Part shown: positions 39,440 to 49,089 of the stretch, piece by piece | How positions within the stretch are numbered: the stretch's first letter is position 1 | How the letters are laid out: each line of letters starts with the position of its first letter | NCBI RefSeq assembly: GCF_018131105.1 | Contig: NZ_JAFCJI010000001.1 | Coordinates: forward strand, 1,426,001 to 1,490,000 | Length of the DNA stretch: 64,000 nt | DNA from: Bradyrhizobium manausense | Lineage (GTDB): Bacteria > Pseudomonadota > Alphaproteobacteria > Rhizobiales > Xanthobacteraceae | Reading direction: 5' to 3' | The notes under the pieces: generated by a model | The model's database searches: none | The model's input: only the letters and a program-made list of their open reading frames with translations | What the model was told of the DNA's origin: nothing | Made by a program: the position numbers and the translations under genes

Positions 39440-39467
39440 AAGCGGCGCCCTTGGGTGCCGCTTTTTT
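39440..39467 (+). terminator. intrinsic terminator after rplQ
   Basis: AAGCGGCGCCC (39440-39450) pairs with GGGTGCCGCTT (39453-39463), with one G-U wobble and a small CTTG-type loop. Six T's end at 39467. This closes the ribosomal superoperon. Confidence 0.88.
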
Positions 39468-39534
39468 GTATGGCGCGACGATATCTCATGCCGCGCATCG
39501 GTGTAGTGAAACGCGATTCCGGCCGGGGGCTTCG

Positions 39535-40371
39535 ATGAGGATTGTGTTTGGGATCGTGCTGGCGTTGCTGATGTCGCCGGCCTCCAGCGAGACGCTGGTC
39601 GAGCGCGGCGCCTATCTCGTCAACAGCGTGATGGTCTGCAACAACTGCCACACGCCGCGCGGGCCGCAGGGCCTGGATATGACGCGTATGCTCTCGGGTG
39701 GGCAGACCTTCGATGAGCCGGCCTTCAAGGTCACCGCGTCCAACATCACGCCGGACAAGGACACCGGTATCGGCAACTGGAGCGATGCCGAACTGAAGCA
39801 TTTCCTCGTCAGCGGCATCAGGCCCAATGGATCGACTGTTGCGCCGATCATGCCGACCATCTTCTACACGGTGCTCACGGGGCGCGATCTCGACGCGCTC
39901 ACGGCCTACTTGCGCTCCGTGCCGTCAGTGCACCACGAGACGCCGGCGCCGGAATACAAGGTCGCGCTGAAGCCGGAGATGCCGACCTATGCCGGCAAGC
40001 AGGCAAATGAGGCTGAGCTTGCCGACCGGCTCGCGCGCGGCCGCTATCTCCTGACCATCGCGCATTGCCTGGAGTGCCACACGCCGGAAGGGCCGTCCGT
40101 GGTGCACGATTTCACCGATGCGAGCGGGAAGGGCGGTCGAACGTTTAAGGGCCCATGGGGCGAATCCATCTCCGCCAACATCACTTCGGATCCCGTGACG
40201 GGCCTCGGTCAGTGGAGCGACGACGAAATCAAACGTGCAATTACGCAAGGCGTCGCCCGCGACGGTCACAAGCTCAAGCCGCCGATGGCCTATGCTGGCT
40301 ATGCCACCATGTCGCCGCAGGATCTCGATGCCATCGTCGCCTTCGTCCGGACGTTGCCGCCGAAGTCGTAG
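39535..40371 (+). CDS. diheme cytochrome c, periplasmic
   Basis: The 278-residue product has an N-terminal signal peptide (MRIVFGIVLALLMSPASS) and two c-type heme sites, CNNCH (about residue 40) and CLECH (about residue 180). Each is followed by a plausible methionine ligand region. This two-domain layout matches cytochrome subunits of dehydrogenases or free diheme electron carriers in the periplasm. No partner dehydrogenase is adjacent, so the donor is unknown. The ATG at 39535 is chosen because it starts the signal peptide. Its TAG stop lies inside a GTAGGGTGGGC repeat. Confidence 0.87.
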   Translation: MRIVFGIVLALLMSPASSETLVERGAYLVNSVMVCNNCHTPRGPQGLDMTRMLSGGQTFDEPAFKVTASNITPDKDTGIGNWSDAELKHFLVSGIRPNGSTVAPIMPTIFYTVLTGRDLDALTAYLRSVPSVHHETPAPEYKVALKPEMPTYAGKQANEAELADRLARGRYLLTIAHCLECHTPEGPSVVHDFTDASGKGGRTFKGPWGESISANITSDPVTGLGQWSDDEIKRAITQGVARDGHKLKPPMAYAGYATMSPQDLDAIVAFVRTLPPKS

Positions 40372-40382
40372 GGTGGGCCAAG
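40368..40382 (+). repeat. truncated GTAGGGTGGGC repeat end at the cytochrome stop codon
   Basis: GTAGGGTGGGCCAAG (40368-40382) is identical to the left end of the full palindromic element at 42702-42792. The right arm is not preserved here. The repeat supplies the TAG stop codon (40369-40371) of the diheme cytochrome gene. Confidence 0.7.
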
Positions 40383-40515
40383 GCGCACTCTTCGCGCGCC
40401 GTACCCACGGTACAAGTCCGTCGTTGCGGCAACTGATCCTCACGCGTCGGTGAGTGGCGATTGCACCTGCCCGTGAAGCGCACGATATGCGCTTCAACAT
40501 CGATGGAGATGATTC

Positions 40516-41304
40516 ATGAAGATCGACCTTTCCGGAAAGACCGCCCTCGTGACCGGCTCGACTGCCGGCATCGGCCACGCCATCGCCAGGGGCCTTGCCG
40601 GCTCGGGCGCGAGCGTGGTGATCAACGGGCGCGGCCAGGACAAGGTCGATGCGGCCGTGCGCAAGCTGGAGGGAACGGGCGCCATGGTGCGCGGCATCGC
40701 TGCTGACGTGTCGACCGCTTCAGGCTGCAAGGCGCTCGTCGCGGCGCTGCCGAAGGTCGACATTCTCATCAACAATGCAGGTATCTTCGAGCCGAAGGAC
40801 TTCTTCGAGATTCCTGACGAGGACTGGAGCCGCTTCTTCGAGGTCAACGTGATGAGCGGCGTACGGTTGTCGCGCGCCTATCTGAGGGGCATGCTCAAGC
40901 GCAATTGGGGCCGCATCGTCTTCATCTCCTCGGAATCAGGGCTGAACATTCCGGTCGAGATGATCCACTACGGTATGAGCAAGACGGCCCAACTCGCGGT
41001 CGCGCGTGGCCTCGCGCAGCTCACGCAGGGCAGCGGCGTCACGGTGAACTCGGTGCTCCCTGGTCCGACCATGTCCGAGGGCGTCGAGACCTTCGTGAAG
41101 GATCTTGCCAAGCAGAACGGTCAGTCGGTCGACGAGGCCGCCGCCAATTTCGTCAGGCAGCATCGCCCGAGCTCGCTGATCCAGCGTTTTGCCAGTGTCG
41201 ATGAAATCGCCAACATGGTCGTCTATGTCGCCTCGAAGGAGGCGTCCGCCACCAACGGCGCGGCGCTGCGCGCGGAAGGCGGCATCGTCAACACGATTGC
41301 CTGA
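40516..41304 (+). CDS. SDR family NAD(P)-dependent oxidoreductase
   Basis: The 262-residue product is a classical short-chain dehydrogenase/reductase. The cofactor motif is TGSTAGIGHAIARGL (about residues 14-28), the structural motif is NNAGIF, and the active site has Ser in FISSESG and the YGMSK tetrad (Tyr-x-x-x-Lys). The substrate is not evident. A DUF1330 gene starts 8 bases after its stop and hisC follows, so the three could be cotranscribed. The stop codon and downstream start are closely spaced, as in an operon. Confidence 0.92.
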   Translation: MKIDLSGKTALVTGSTAGIGHAIARGLAGSGASVVINGRGQDKVDAAVRKLEGTGAMVRGIAADVSTASGCKALVAALPKVDILINNAGIFEPKDFFEIPDEDWSRFFEVNVMSGVRLSRAYLRGMLKRNWGRIVFISSESGLNIPVEMIHYGMSKTAQLAVARGLAQLTQGSGVTVNSVLPGPTMSEGVETFVKDLAKQNGQSVDEAAANFVRQHRPSSLIQRFASVDEIANMVVYVASKEASATNGAALRAEGGIVNTIA

Positions 41305-41311
41305 GACAGCG

Positions 41312-41611
41312 ATGACGGCCTATGTGATCTCCGAAGTCGAGATGCGCGATCCCGACGGTTTCGAGATCTATCGTGCGCTCGCCGCGAAGACGATCGCCCA
41401 ATATGGTGGCCGCGACATCGTCCGCGGCGGCAGGGCCGAGCTGGCGGAAGGTAACCCTCCGCCGAAGGCCATCGTCATCGTCGAATTTCCCTCGATGGCG
41501 AGGCTGAAGGAATGGTACGCTTCGCCGGAATATGCCGAGGCGTTGAAGGTCCGCGCCGGTGCGCTGGAGCGGCGGCTGCTGTTCGTCGAGGGCGCAGCGC
41601 CGGCGACATAG
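41312..41611 (+). CDS. DUF1330 domain-containing protein
   Basis: The 99-residue product fits the DUF1330 family, small ferredoxin-like alpha-beta barrel proteins of unknown function. Visible features are YVISEVEMRDPDGFEIYR at the start, YGGRDIVRGG, and the PSMARLKEWYASPEY segment near the C-terminal third. It is cytoplasmic, with no signal peptide. Eight bases separate it from the SDR gene upstream, and 21 from hisC downstream. The ATG at 41312 is set by the family start. Confidence 0.87.
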   Translation: MTAYVISEVEMRDPDGFEIYRALAAKTIAQYGGRDIVRGGRAELAEGNPPPKAIVIVEFPSMARLKEWYASPEYAEALKVRAGALERRLLFVEGAAPAT

Positions 41612-41632
41612 ATTGCAGGAACCCGAAGAGAC

Positions 41633-42691
41633 ATGAGCCGTTTCTGGAGCAGCTTGACGCATGAGTTGAAGCCCTACGTGCCGGGCGAGCAGCCTCGCAT
41701 GGCGGACCTGGTCAAGCTGAACACCAACGAGAACCCGCTAGGACCGTCGCCGCGCGCATTGGAGGCGATCCGCGCCGCGGCGGCCGATACGCTGCGTCTC
41801 TATCCGGACCCGCAGGCGACCGCGCTGCGGGCCGCTCTGGCCGCCTATCACGACGTCAGACCCGAGCAGGTGTTCGTCGGCAACGGTTCGGACGAGGTGC
41901 TGGCGCACGCCTTCGTCGCCCTGCTGAAGCACGATGCGCCGCTGTTGTTTCCGGACATCACCTACAGTTTCTATCCGGTCTATTGTCGTCTGTTCGGCAT
42001 CGCCTATGAGACCGTTCCGCTCGATCAGGCCATGCAAATACGCATCGCCGATTATCGCCGGCCGGCCGGTGCCATCATCATCCCAAATCCGAACGCGCCG
42101 ACGGGAAGCGCGTTGTCGCGTGCCGAGATCAGGGGGCTGCTGGACGAGCATTCGGATGTGCCCGTGGTCGCCGATGAGGCCTATGTGGATTTCGGCGCCG
42201 AGACCGCGATTCCGCTGGTCGCCTCCCATCGGAATCTCCTGGTCGTGCAGACCATGTCCAAATCGCGCGCGCTGGCCGGGCTTCGGGTCGGATATGCGAT
42301 CGGCGATGCCGATCTGATCGATGCGCTGACCCGCGTGAAGGACAGTTTCAATTCATATCCGCTCGGCCGGCCCGCGCAGGCCGGGGCAATCGCCTCGCTC
42401 GAGGATGACGCCTATTTCCAGCGGAGCCGCGTTCGCGTCATCGAGGGCAGGGAGCGGTTGATCCGCGGACTGAAGGAGGCTGGCTTCGAGGTGCTGCCGT
42501 CGCTGGCCAACTTCGTATTCGCGCGTCACCCCGCGCATGAAGGTGCTGCGCTTGCGGCGGCGCTGCGGGAGCAGGCGGTGATCGTCCGCCACTTTTCTGC
42601 TCCTCGTATCGCAGACTATCTGCGGATCACCGTGGGTACGGACGAGCAGATCGACCGGCTGTTGTCTGCCTTGTCGGGGATCGTGAGATAG
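41633..42691 (+). CDS. hisC: histidinol-phosphate aminotransferase (HisC-like)
   Basis: This PLP enzyme transaminates imidazole-acetol phosphate in histidine synthesis, and in many bacteria also acts on aromatic keto acids. The 352-residue product has [18 protein letters not shown] near residues 28-45. The PLP lysine lies in [17 protein letters not shown], the classic motif. It is separated from any other his gene here, so it may be a second copy serving phenylalanine/tyrosine synthesis. It ends just before a palindromic repeat. Confidence 0.9.
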   Translation: MSRFWSSLTHELKPYVPGEQPRMADLVKLNTNENPLGPSPRALEAIRAAAADTLRLYPDPQATALRAALAAYHDVRPEQVFVGNGSDEVLAHAFVALLKHDAPLLFPDITYSFYPVYCRLFGIAYETVPLDQAMQIRIADYRRPAGAIIIPNPNAPTGSALSRAEIRGLLDEHSDVPVVADEAYVDFGAETAIPLVASHRNLLVVQTMSKSRALAGLRVGYAIGDADLIDALTRVKDSFNSYPLGRPAQAGAIASLEDDAYFQRSRVRVIEGRERLIRGLKEAGFEVLPSLANFVFARHPAHEGAALAAALREQAVIVRHFSAPRIADYLRITVGTDEQIDRLLSALSGIVR

Positions 42692-42701
42692 CACCAGAAA
42701 T

Positions 42702-42792
42702 CGTAGGGTGGGCCAAGCGAAGCGTGCCCGCGCACTTGCGTTGACAGAGAGAGATGGTGGGCACGGTGCAAGTGCGCCTTTGCCCACCCTAC
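42702..42792 (+). repeat. nested palindromic repeat element (GTAGGGTGGGC type)
   Basis: The 91-base element has perfect 11-bp ends: GTAGGGTGGGC (42702-42712) and GCCCACCCTAC (42782-42792). Inside is a second perfect pair, GCGCACTTGC (42730-42739) and GCAAGTGCGC (42768-42777), plus CGTGCCC (42723-42729) with GGGCACG (42759-42765). It lies between convergent hisC and the MDR gene and may act as a bidirectional terminator. Elements of this type are frequent between Bradyrhizobium genes. Confidence 0.85.
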
Positions 42793-42803
42793 AAGACCGT
42801 AGC

Positions 42804-43817
42804 CTACCACCCCTCCAGCACGATCTTGCCGCGCGACTTGCCGCTCTCGAGCAGCGCATGTGCACGCTTGAGGTTGGCGGCGTTGATCGTGCCGAAGGTC
42901 TGGTCGAGCGTGGTCCGCAGCACGCCCTTGTCGATGAGGTCGGCGACGTCGTTGAGCAGATGATGCTGCGCGATCATGTCAGGCGTCTGGAATGAGGATC
43001 GCGTGAACATCGATTCCCAGTGCACCGAGATCGCCTTGCCCTTGAACGTGCTCATGGTGAATTCCGGGGGATCGTCGATCAAGCCGAAGCGGCCCTGGGG
43101 CGCCATGAATTCGGCGATGCCCTTGTAGTGCTGATCGGTAAAGGTGAGGCTTGCCACCAGCGCGACCGGCGGCAGTTTGAGCTTCTCGATCTGCTCCTTC
43201 ATCGGCTTGCCGTGATCGATCACCGCATGCGCACCGAGATCGAGGCACCATTTTTGCGATTCCGGCCGCGTCGCGGTCGCAACTACCGTGAGGCCGGTGA
43301 GGCGGCGCGCGAGCTGGATCAGGATCGAGCCGACACCGCCGGCACCGCCGGTGATCAGGAGCGTGCGCGGGTCGACGCTCTTGCCCGGGATCGCGCCGAG
43401 CCGATCGAACAGCAATTCCCAGGCGGTGATGGAGGTGAGGGGGAGAGCGGCGGCTTGCGCGAACGAGAGCGATTTCGGCTTGTTGCCGACGATGCGCTCG
43501 TCGACCAGGTGGAATTCGGAATTGGTGCCCTGGCGCAGGATCGAGCCCGCGTAAAACACCTCGTCACCCGCCTTGAACAGCGTGACGTCGGGGCCGACGG
43601 CATCGACCACGCCGACCGCGTCATAGCCGAGAATCTTGGTCTCGCCCTCGGGCGGGGCGGCGCGTTTGCGCACCTTGTAGTCGACTGGATTGGCCGAGAT
43701 CGCTTTCACGGCAACGCGGATATCGCGTCCCGTGGGCTCGGGTTTCGCGGTCTCGAAATCGATCAGCGCATCCTGATCCTCGATCGGAAGCGATTTCTTG
43801 TAGCCGACGGCCTTCAT
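42804..43817 (-). CDS. zinc-binding alcohol dehydrogenase family protein (MDR oxidoreductase)
   Basis: The 337-residue product belongs to the medium-chain dehydrogenase/reductase superfamily. It has the GroES-like N-terminal half with GYDAVGVVDAVGPDVTLF and the NAD(P)-binding GGAGGVGSILIQLARRLTG (about residues 160-178). The cysteine ligands of classical zinc alcohol dehydrogenases are not evident, so it is probably a zinc-free quinone-oxidoreductase-like enzyme of the adh_fam_1 group. It is divergent from an HxlR regulator, a typical regulator-target pairing for electrophile-responsive oxidoreductases. Confidence 0.9.
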   Translation of the reverse strand: MKAVGYKKSLPIEDQDALIDFETAKPEPTGRDIRVAVKAISANPVDYKVRKRAAPPEGETKILGYDAVGVVDAVGPDVTLFKAGDEVFYAGSILRQGTNSEFHLVDERIVGNKPKSLSFAQAAALPLTSITAWELLFDRLGAIPGKSVDPRTLLITGGAGGVGSILIQLARRLTGLTVVATATRPESQKWCLDLGAHAVIDHGKPMKEQIEKLKLPPVALVASLTFTDQHYKGIAEFMAPQGRFGLIDDPPEFTMSTFKGKAISVHWESMFTRSSFQTPDMIAQHHLLNDVADLIDKGVLRTTLDQTFGTINAANLKRAHALLESGKSRGKIVLEGW

Positions 43818-43881
43818 GGCTTGTCTCCATCAGATGGCGTGCTCGCCCGCCGTTGTAACTGTCCCGCTGGCTCCCATTTGG

Positions 43882-43927
43882 CAAGTACTGTAAATTCGGG
43901 GATATAGTCCCTGTTTGGATACTATTG
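43882..43927 (+). promoter_or_regulatory. imperfect dyad between the MDR and HxlR genes, candidate HxlR operator
   Basis: The interval from CAAGTACTG to ACTATTG has imperfect dyad symmetry around GGGGATATAGTCCC. HxlR dimers bind such spaced half-sites (known for HxlR and YodB/QorR-type regulators). It sits between the divergent MDR gene and the regulator gene. Confidence 0.4.
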
Positions 43928-43938
43928 GGAAAACACGC

Positions 43939-44316
43939 ATGAAACGGCGCAATTTTGCCCGTCGTCCCGGCTGCTCGGTCGAGGCGACGCTGGACCTGAT
44001 CGATGGCAAATGGAAGGGCGTGATCCTCTACCATCTCCAGGGCGGCACCCAGCGCTTCGGCGAATTGCGCCGCATGATGCCCGGCATCACCCAGCGCATG
44101 CTGACCAAGCAGCTTCGGGCGCTGGAGGAGGACAAGCTCGTGATCCGCAAGGTCTATGCCGAAGTGCCGCCGCGCGTGGAGTATTGCCTCTCCGAGTTGG
44201 GTGAGAGTCTCCGGCCGGTGATCGATATTCTGAAAGCCTGGGGCGAGAGCCACCAGCAGCGGCTGTCCTGCGCGCCGCCGCCTGAGGTCGTGAAGAAGCC
44301 GAAGCGCGCGGCTTAA
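43939..44316 (+). CDS. HxlR family winged-helix transcriptional regulator
   Basis: The 125-residue product has the HxlR pattern: an N-terminal Cys in RRPGCSVEATLDLIDGKW, then the winged helix with RFGELRRMMPGITQRMLTKQ and the wing KVYAEVPPRVEYCLSELG. The Cys near residue 11 is the position used for redox or electrophile sensing in YodB/QorR-type members. It likely controls the divergent MDR oxidoreductase. The ATG at 43939 is preferred over an upstream TTG at 43915 because it gives the usual short N-terminus. Confidence 0.9.
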   Translation: MKRRNFARRPGCSVEATLDLIDGKWKGVILYHLQGGTQRFGELRRMMPGITQRMLTKQLRALEEDKLVIRKVYAEVPPRVEYCLSELGESLRPVIDILKAWGESHQQRLSCAPPPEVVKKPKRAA

Positions 44317-44319
44317 ATG

Positions 44320-44345
44320 TCCGGGAGCGGCGTGCCGCTCCCGGA
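44320..44345 (+). terminator. bidirectional terminator-like hairpin between HxlR and porin genes
   Basis: TCCGGGAGCGGC (44320-44331) and GCCGCTCCCGGA (44334-44345) form a perfect 12-bp inverted repeat with a 2-base centre (a 4-6-base loop in practice). Genes converge on it from both sides. No clear U-tract on either strand, so efficiency is uncertain. Confidence 0.6.
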
Positions 44346-44355
44346 AGGAGACAGT

Positions 44356-45987
44356 TTAGAACGCGACCTGCGTCCGCATCGCGACCGCATTGAACGTCGA
44401 GCCCGCATTCACCGCGGACACGGCGCTTGCCTGCCTGGAGATGTCGCCATGCAGGTAGTCGAGCATGAAGCGGACGTTGTTGTTCACGTACCAGTTCAGC
44501 GCGGCGGTGTAGATGGTTTGCCGTCCGCCCGCGATGCCGGCCGCGGTCGCGAGCTGATCGTTCAGGTTCATCGTGCTCACGCGCCCTGCGACTTCCCAGG
44601 CGCCCCAACCGCCACCCGCGAGGGAGAAGGGATTGGCCGGCTTGATGCCGCCGTAGGAAGCCGACGCCGGATTGTAGGCTCGATGCTCGCCGGTCAGGAC
44701 GTAACCGACCTGCGCGTAGCCGCCGTCGAACTTCAGGCTCGTCGCGCCAACCGGCGGCAGGCCGGTATTCGCCGTGCGGTCGACGTTGAACCAGTAATAT
44801 TCGCCCTGCGCGATGAACGAGCCGTAAGTCGCGGCCGCTTCGACGCCGTAGACCTGCGCCCCGGATACGTTGGCAATCGCTCCGGTCGAGATCAGCGTCG
44901 TCGGATCGATCCGCAGCTCGGGCCGGTCGCTGAGTGTGAGCGTCTGCGCCTGTGTCACCAGATTGCGCGGCGGCTGGATCAGCCATTCCGCATCGGCGCC
45001 GATATGCACGGAGTAACCGTTGCCGCTGATCGGGTTGCCGGCGACGCGGGCGACCGCGCCATATTGCTCGCTGGTGCCAGGCGGCGAGACGCTTGAGGCC
45101 GAGTGGATCTGGCCCGTGGTCGGCCCGGTGACGTAGGCGCCCATCCAGAGCTGATCATTCCACCAGCGGGTACCGACGGCCGAGCGGAAGTCCCCGGCTG
45201 CGATGTTCTGTGCGATGATGCCGGCCGAGGCGCGCTCCATGAACATGACGTCATTGGAGCTGGTGGATTCGTCGAGTGTCCAGGGGATGTCCATGACGCC
45301 GGCTTCGATCGCCATCTTGCCGCCGAACGGCTTGAGGCCGGTGTAGCTGAGATAGGCGTTTTCGATGCCCGACGTGCCGCCGCCCGGAAGGAAGCCGACA
45401 GCGGTGGCGCCGGCCGCGCCGGTGCCGCCGAAGCCGTCGGACGTGCCGCCGAAATCGTAGATCAATGAGTAGTTCCAGTCGCCAAAGAACTTGCCGACGA
45501 TGCCGATACGCGCGCGGCGGACGTTCTCGCCACTGTCCAGCTTTTGAGGCGCCGTCGATGCCGTGTCGGGACGGTAGTTGTAGCCGCCGACATCCCAGTG
45601 CACGCGGCTCGTGATGGCGACGCAGTTCTGTTCGTCCGCGGTACAGATGGTCGGCCGGTTGTTCGGCATCGTCACCACGACGCCTGACGGGGCGACCGGG
45701 CCCTTGACGGGAATTGCCGCGTTGGCATTGGCAAGGGCGGCCTTCGCCTCAGAACGCGCTTCAGCCTTGGCCTCGGTCTTGGCTTCCTGCCTGGCCTTCG
45801 CCGTGGCCGCGGTGTTCGCTGCGGTCTGGTTCTGAAGCTTGTCGAGCTTCTGCTCCAGCATCTTCAACTGCTGCTTGAGGAGCGCGATCTCCTGATCGCT
45901 GTTGTTTGCCGATTGGGCCTGGGCCTGCGAGGCCGCCAGCACACCGGCGAGGCCAATCGCCGTGGCTGCAATTCTTGTCCTGCTCAT
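44356..45987 (-). CDS. OprO/OprP-like outer membrane porin
   Basis: The 543-residue product has a signal peptide (MSRTRIAATAIGLAGVLAAS, cleavage near AQA at 22-24), a coiled coil (IALLKQQLKMLEQKLDKLQ, about 34-52), an Ala/Lys/Glu-rich segment to about residue 85, and a beta-barrel domain like phosphate-selective porins O and P. The C-terminus ends in an aromatic residue (TQVAF), the usual outer-membrane insertion signal. The coiled coil may trimerise or bind peptidoglycan. The ATG at 45987 starts the signal peptide. The transported ion is unknown. Confidence 0.87.
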   Translation of the reverse strand: MSRTRIAATAIGLAGVLAASQAQAQSANNSDQEIALLKQQLKMLEQKLDKLQNQTAANTAATAKARQEAKTEAKAEARSEAKAALANANAAIPVKGPVAPSGVVVTMPNNRPTICTADEQNCVAITSRVHWDVGGYNYRPDTASTAPQKLDSGENVRRARIGIVGKFFGDWNYSLIYDFGGTSDGFGGTGAAGATAVGFLPGGGTSGIENAYLSYTGLKPFGGKMAIEAGVMDIPWTLDESTSSNDVMFMERASAGIIAQNIAAGDFRSAVGTRWWNDQLWMGAYVTGPTTGQIHSASSVSPPGTSEQYGAVARVAGNPISGNGYSVHIGADAEWLIQPPRNLVTQAQTLTLSDRPELRIDPTTLISTGAIANVSGAQVYGVEAAATYGSFIAQGEYYWFNVDRTANTGLPPVGATSLKFDGGYAQVGYVLTGEHRAYNPASASYGGIKPANPFSLAGGGWGAWEVAGRVSTMNLNDQLATAAGIAGGRQTIYTAALNWYVNNNVRFMLDYLHGDISRQASAVSAVNAGSTFNAVAMRTQVAF

Positions 45988-46300
45988 GTCGTGACTCCAT
46001 CCTTTGACGAACTTCCCCAAGTCGCAACGGGAGAGCCTATGACTGATCGATGACTGCCCCGCGACGGCGCGCGCCCGGTTGCCCTGTTCCCAGTGGTGCC
46101 AATTCGCCGCAACCGAATCCGCCATCGCGCAGAATGCAAGATGATGCGCGTCATGCCAATCCACCGCCCCGGGGCCATTGTCATTTCGCACGTTGGGCTT
46201 GCATTCCGGACACACTGGCGAGGCTGAATATTGCTGCCCGGCGCCCTTCTATTGGGGGGCGAACGCGCCTATATTCCGGCGTCTTTTCCAAGAGGTAGGA
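45988..46300 (+). other. divergent spacer between porin and HtrA genes
   Basis: This 313-base spacer must hold the promoters of the leftward porin gene and the rightward protease gene. I see no gene, no strong hairpin and no clear -35/-10 pair that I can defend. A GAGGTAGGA ribosome-binding site ends it before the protease start. Confidence 0.5.
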
Positions 46301-47700
<1,400 letters not shown>

Positions 47701-47704
<4 letters not shown>

Positions 47705-49038
47705 GTCCGAAGCGACCACAGGAGACGCCAACTCTCTTTGCCGCGGCGGGGCTCGATCACGAGGCCCCGCATCCGCTGCCGGACCGGCTGCGGCCGCGTG
47801 CGTTGTCGGAAGTCGTCGGCCAGGACCACATCCTCGGGCCCGACGGCGCGCTGACGCGCATGCTGGAGACGCGCACGCTCGGCTCATTGGTCTTTTGGGG
47901 ACCGCCCGGCACCGGCAAGACCACGGTGGCGCGGCTGCTCGCGGATGCGACGGACCTGCATTTCGAGCAGATTTCCGCGGTGTTCTCCGGCGTTGCGGAC
48001 TTGAAGAAAGCGTTCGATGCCGCGCGGGCCCGCCGCGAGATGGGCAAGGGTACGCTGCTATTCGTCGACGAGGTGCATCGTTTCAACCGTGCGCAGCAGG
48101 ATTCGTTTCTGCCTGTCATGGAAGACGGCACCGTCGTCATGGTCGGCGCCACCACGGAAAACCCGTCCTTCGAGCTCAACGCGGCGCTGTTGTCCCGCGC
48201 GCGCGTGCTGGTCTTCCGCTCGCTCGATGCTGCCGCGATCGAAAAACTGTTTGCGCATGCCGAGGAGGTAGAGGGCCGCAAGCTGCCGCTCGATGACGAG
48301 GCGCGCGCTGTCCTGGTACGCATGGCCGATGGCGATGGCCGCGCATCGCTGACGCTGGCCGAAGAGGTCTGGCGTTCCGCGCGGGCGGACGAGGTTTTCA
48401 ATGCCACGCAGCTGCAGGACATCCTGCAACGCCGCGCGCCGATCTACGACAAATCGGCCGACGGACATTACAATCTGATCTCGGCGCTGCATAAGTCTGT
48501 GCGCGGCTCCGATCCGGACGCTGCGCTGTATTATCTCGCGCGCATGCTCGATGCCGGCGAGGACCCGCTGTTCCTGGCGCGTCGCGTCGTGCGCATGGCG
48601 GTGGAGGACATCGGCCTTGCGGACCCGCAGGCGCTCGTCATTGCCAATGCCGCGAAAGACGCGTTTGATTTCCTCGGCCACCCCGAAGGCGAGCTCGCCA
48701 TCGCGCAGGCCGTGGTCTATCTCGCCACCGCACCGAAATCGAACGCGGTCTACACGGCGTTCAAGGCCGCGATGCAGACGGCAAAGCATGCCGGCTCGCT
48801 GCTCCCGCCAAAGCACATCCTGAATTCGCCGACCCAACTGATGAAGTCGGAAGGCTACGGTGCCGCCTACGAATACGACCACGACACGCCCGATGCCTTC
48901 TCGGGCCAGGACTACTTCCCGGAAGCCTTGGGCCGCCAGACGTTCTACGACCCGCCCGAGCGGGGTTTCGAGCGCGAGATCCGCAAGCGGCTGGATTACT
49001 GGGCCAAGCTGCGCAAGGAGCGGGGTGGCTCACGCTAA
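47701..49038 (+). CDS. rarA: replication-associated recombination protein RarA (MgsA)
   Basis: RarA is a tetrameric AAA+ ATPase that acts at stalled replication forks with SSB. The 445-residue product has Walker A GPPGTGKTT (about 64-72), Walker B LLFVDEVHRFNRAQQD (about 119-134), sensor 1 GATTENPS and the C-terminal RarA helices (SLLPPKHILNSPTQLMK). It overlaps the htrA stop by four bases. The pseudouridine synthase gene follows after 51 bases. Confidence 0.95.
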
Positions 49039-49089
49039 ATCGGCCATTTCGTCGTGACGAAAGGCCGCTTTTAGGGTAGGCAGGCAAGC

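Noticed and set aside
43020..43907. A 295-codon frame opposite the MDR oxidoreductase
   Set aside because: It is antisense to an intact MDR enzyme and has no recognisable domain.
45988..46215. Upstream extension of the porin by 76 residues
   Set aside because: It precedes a good signal peptide, which must be N-terminal to work.
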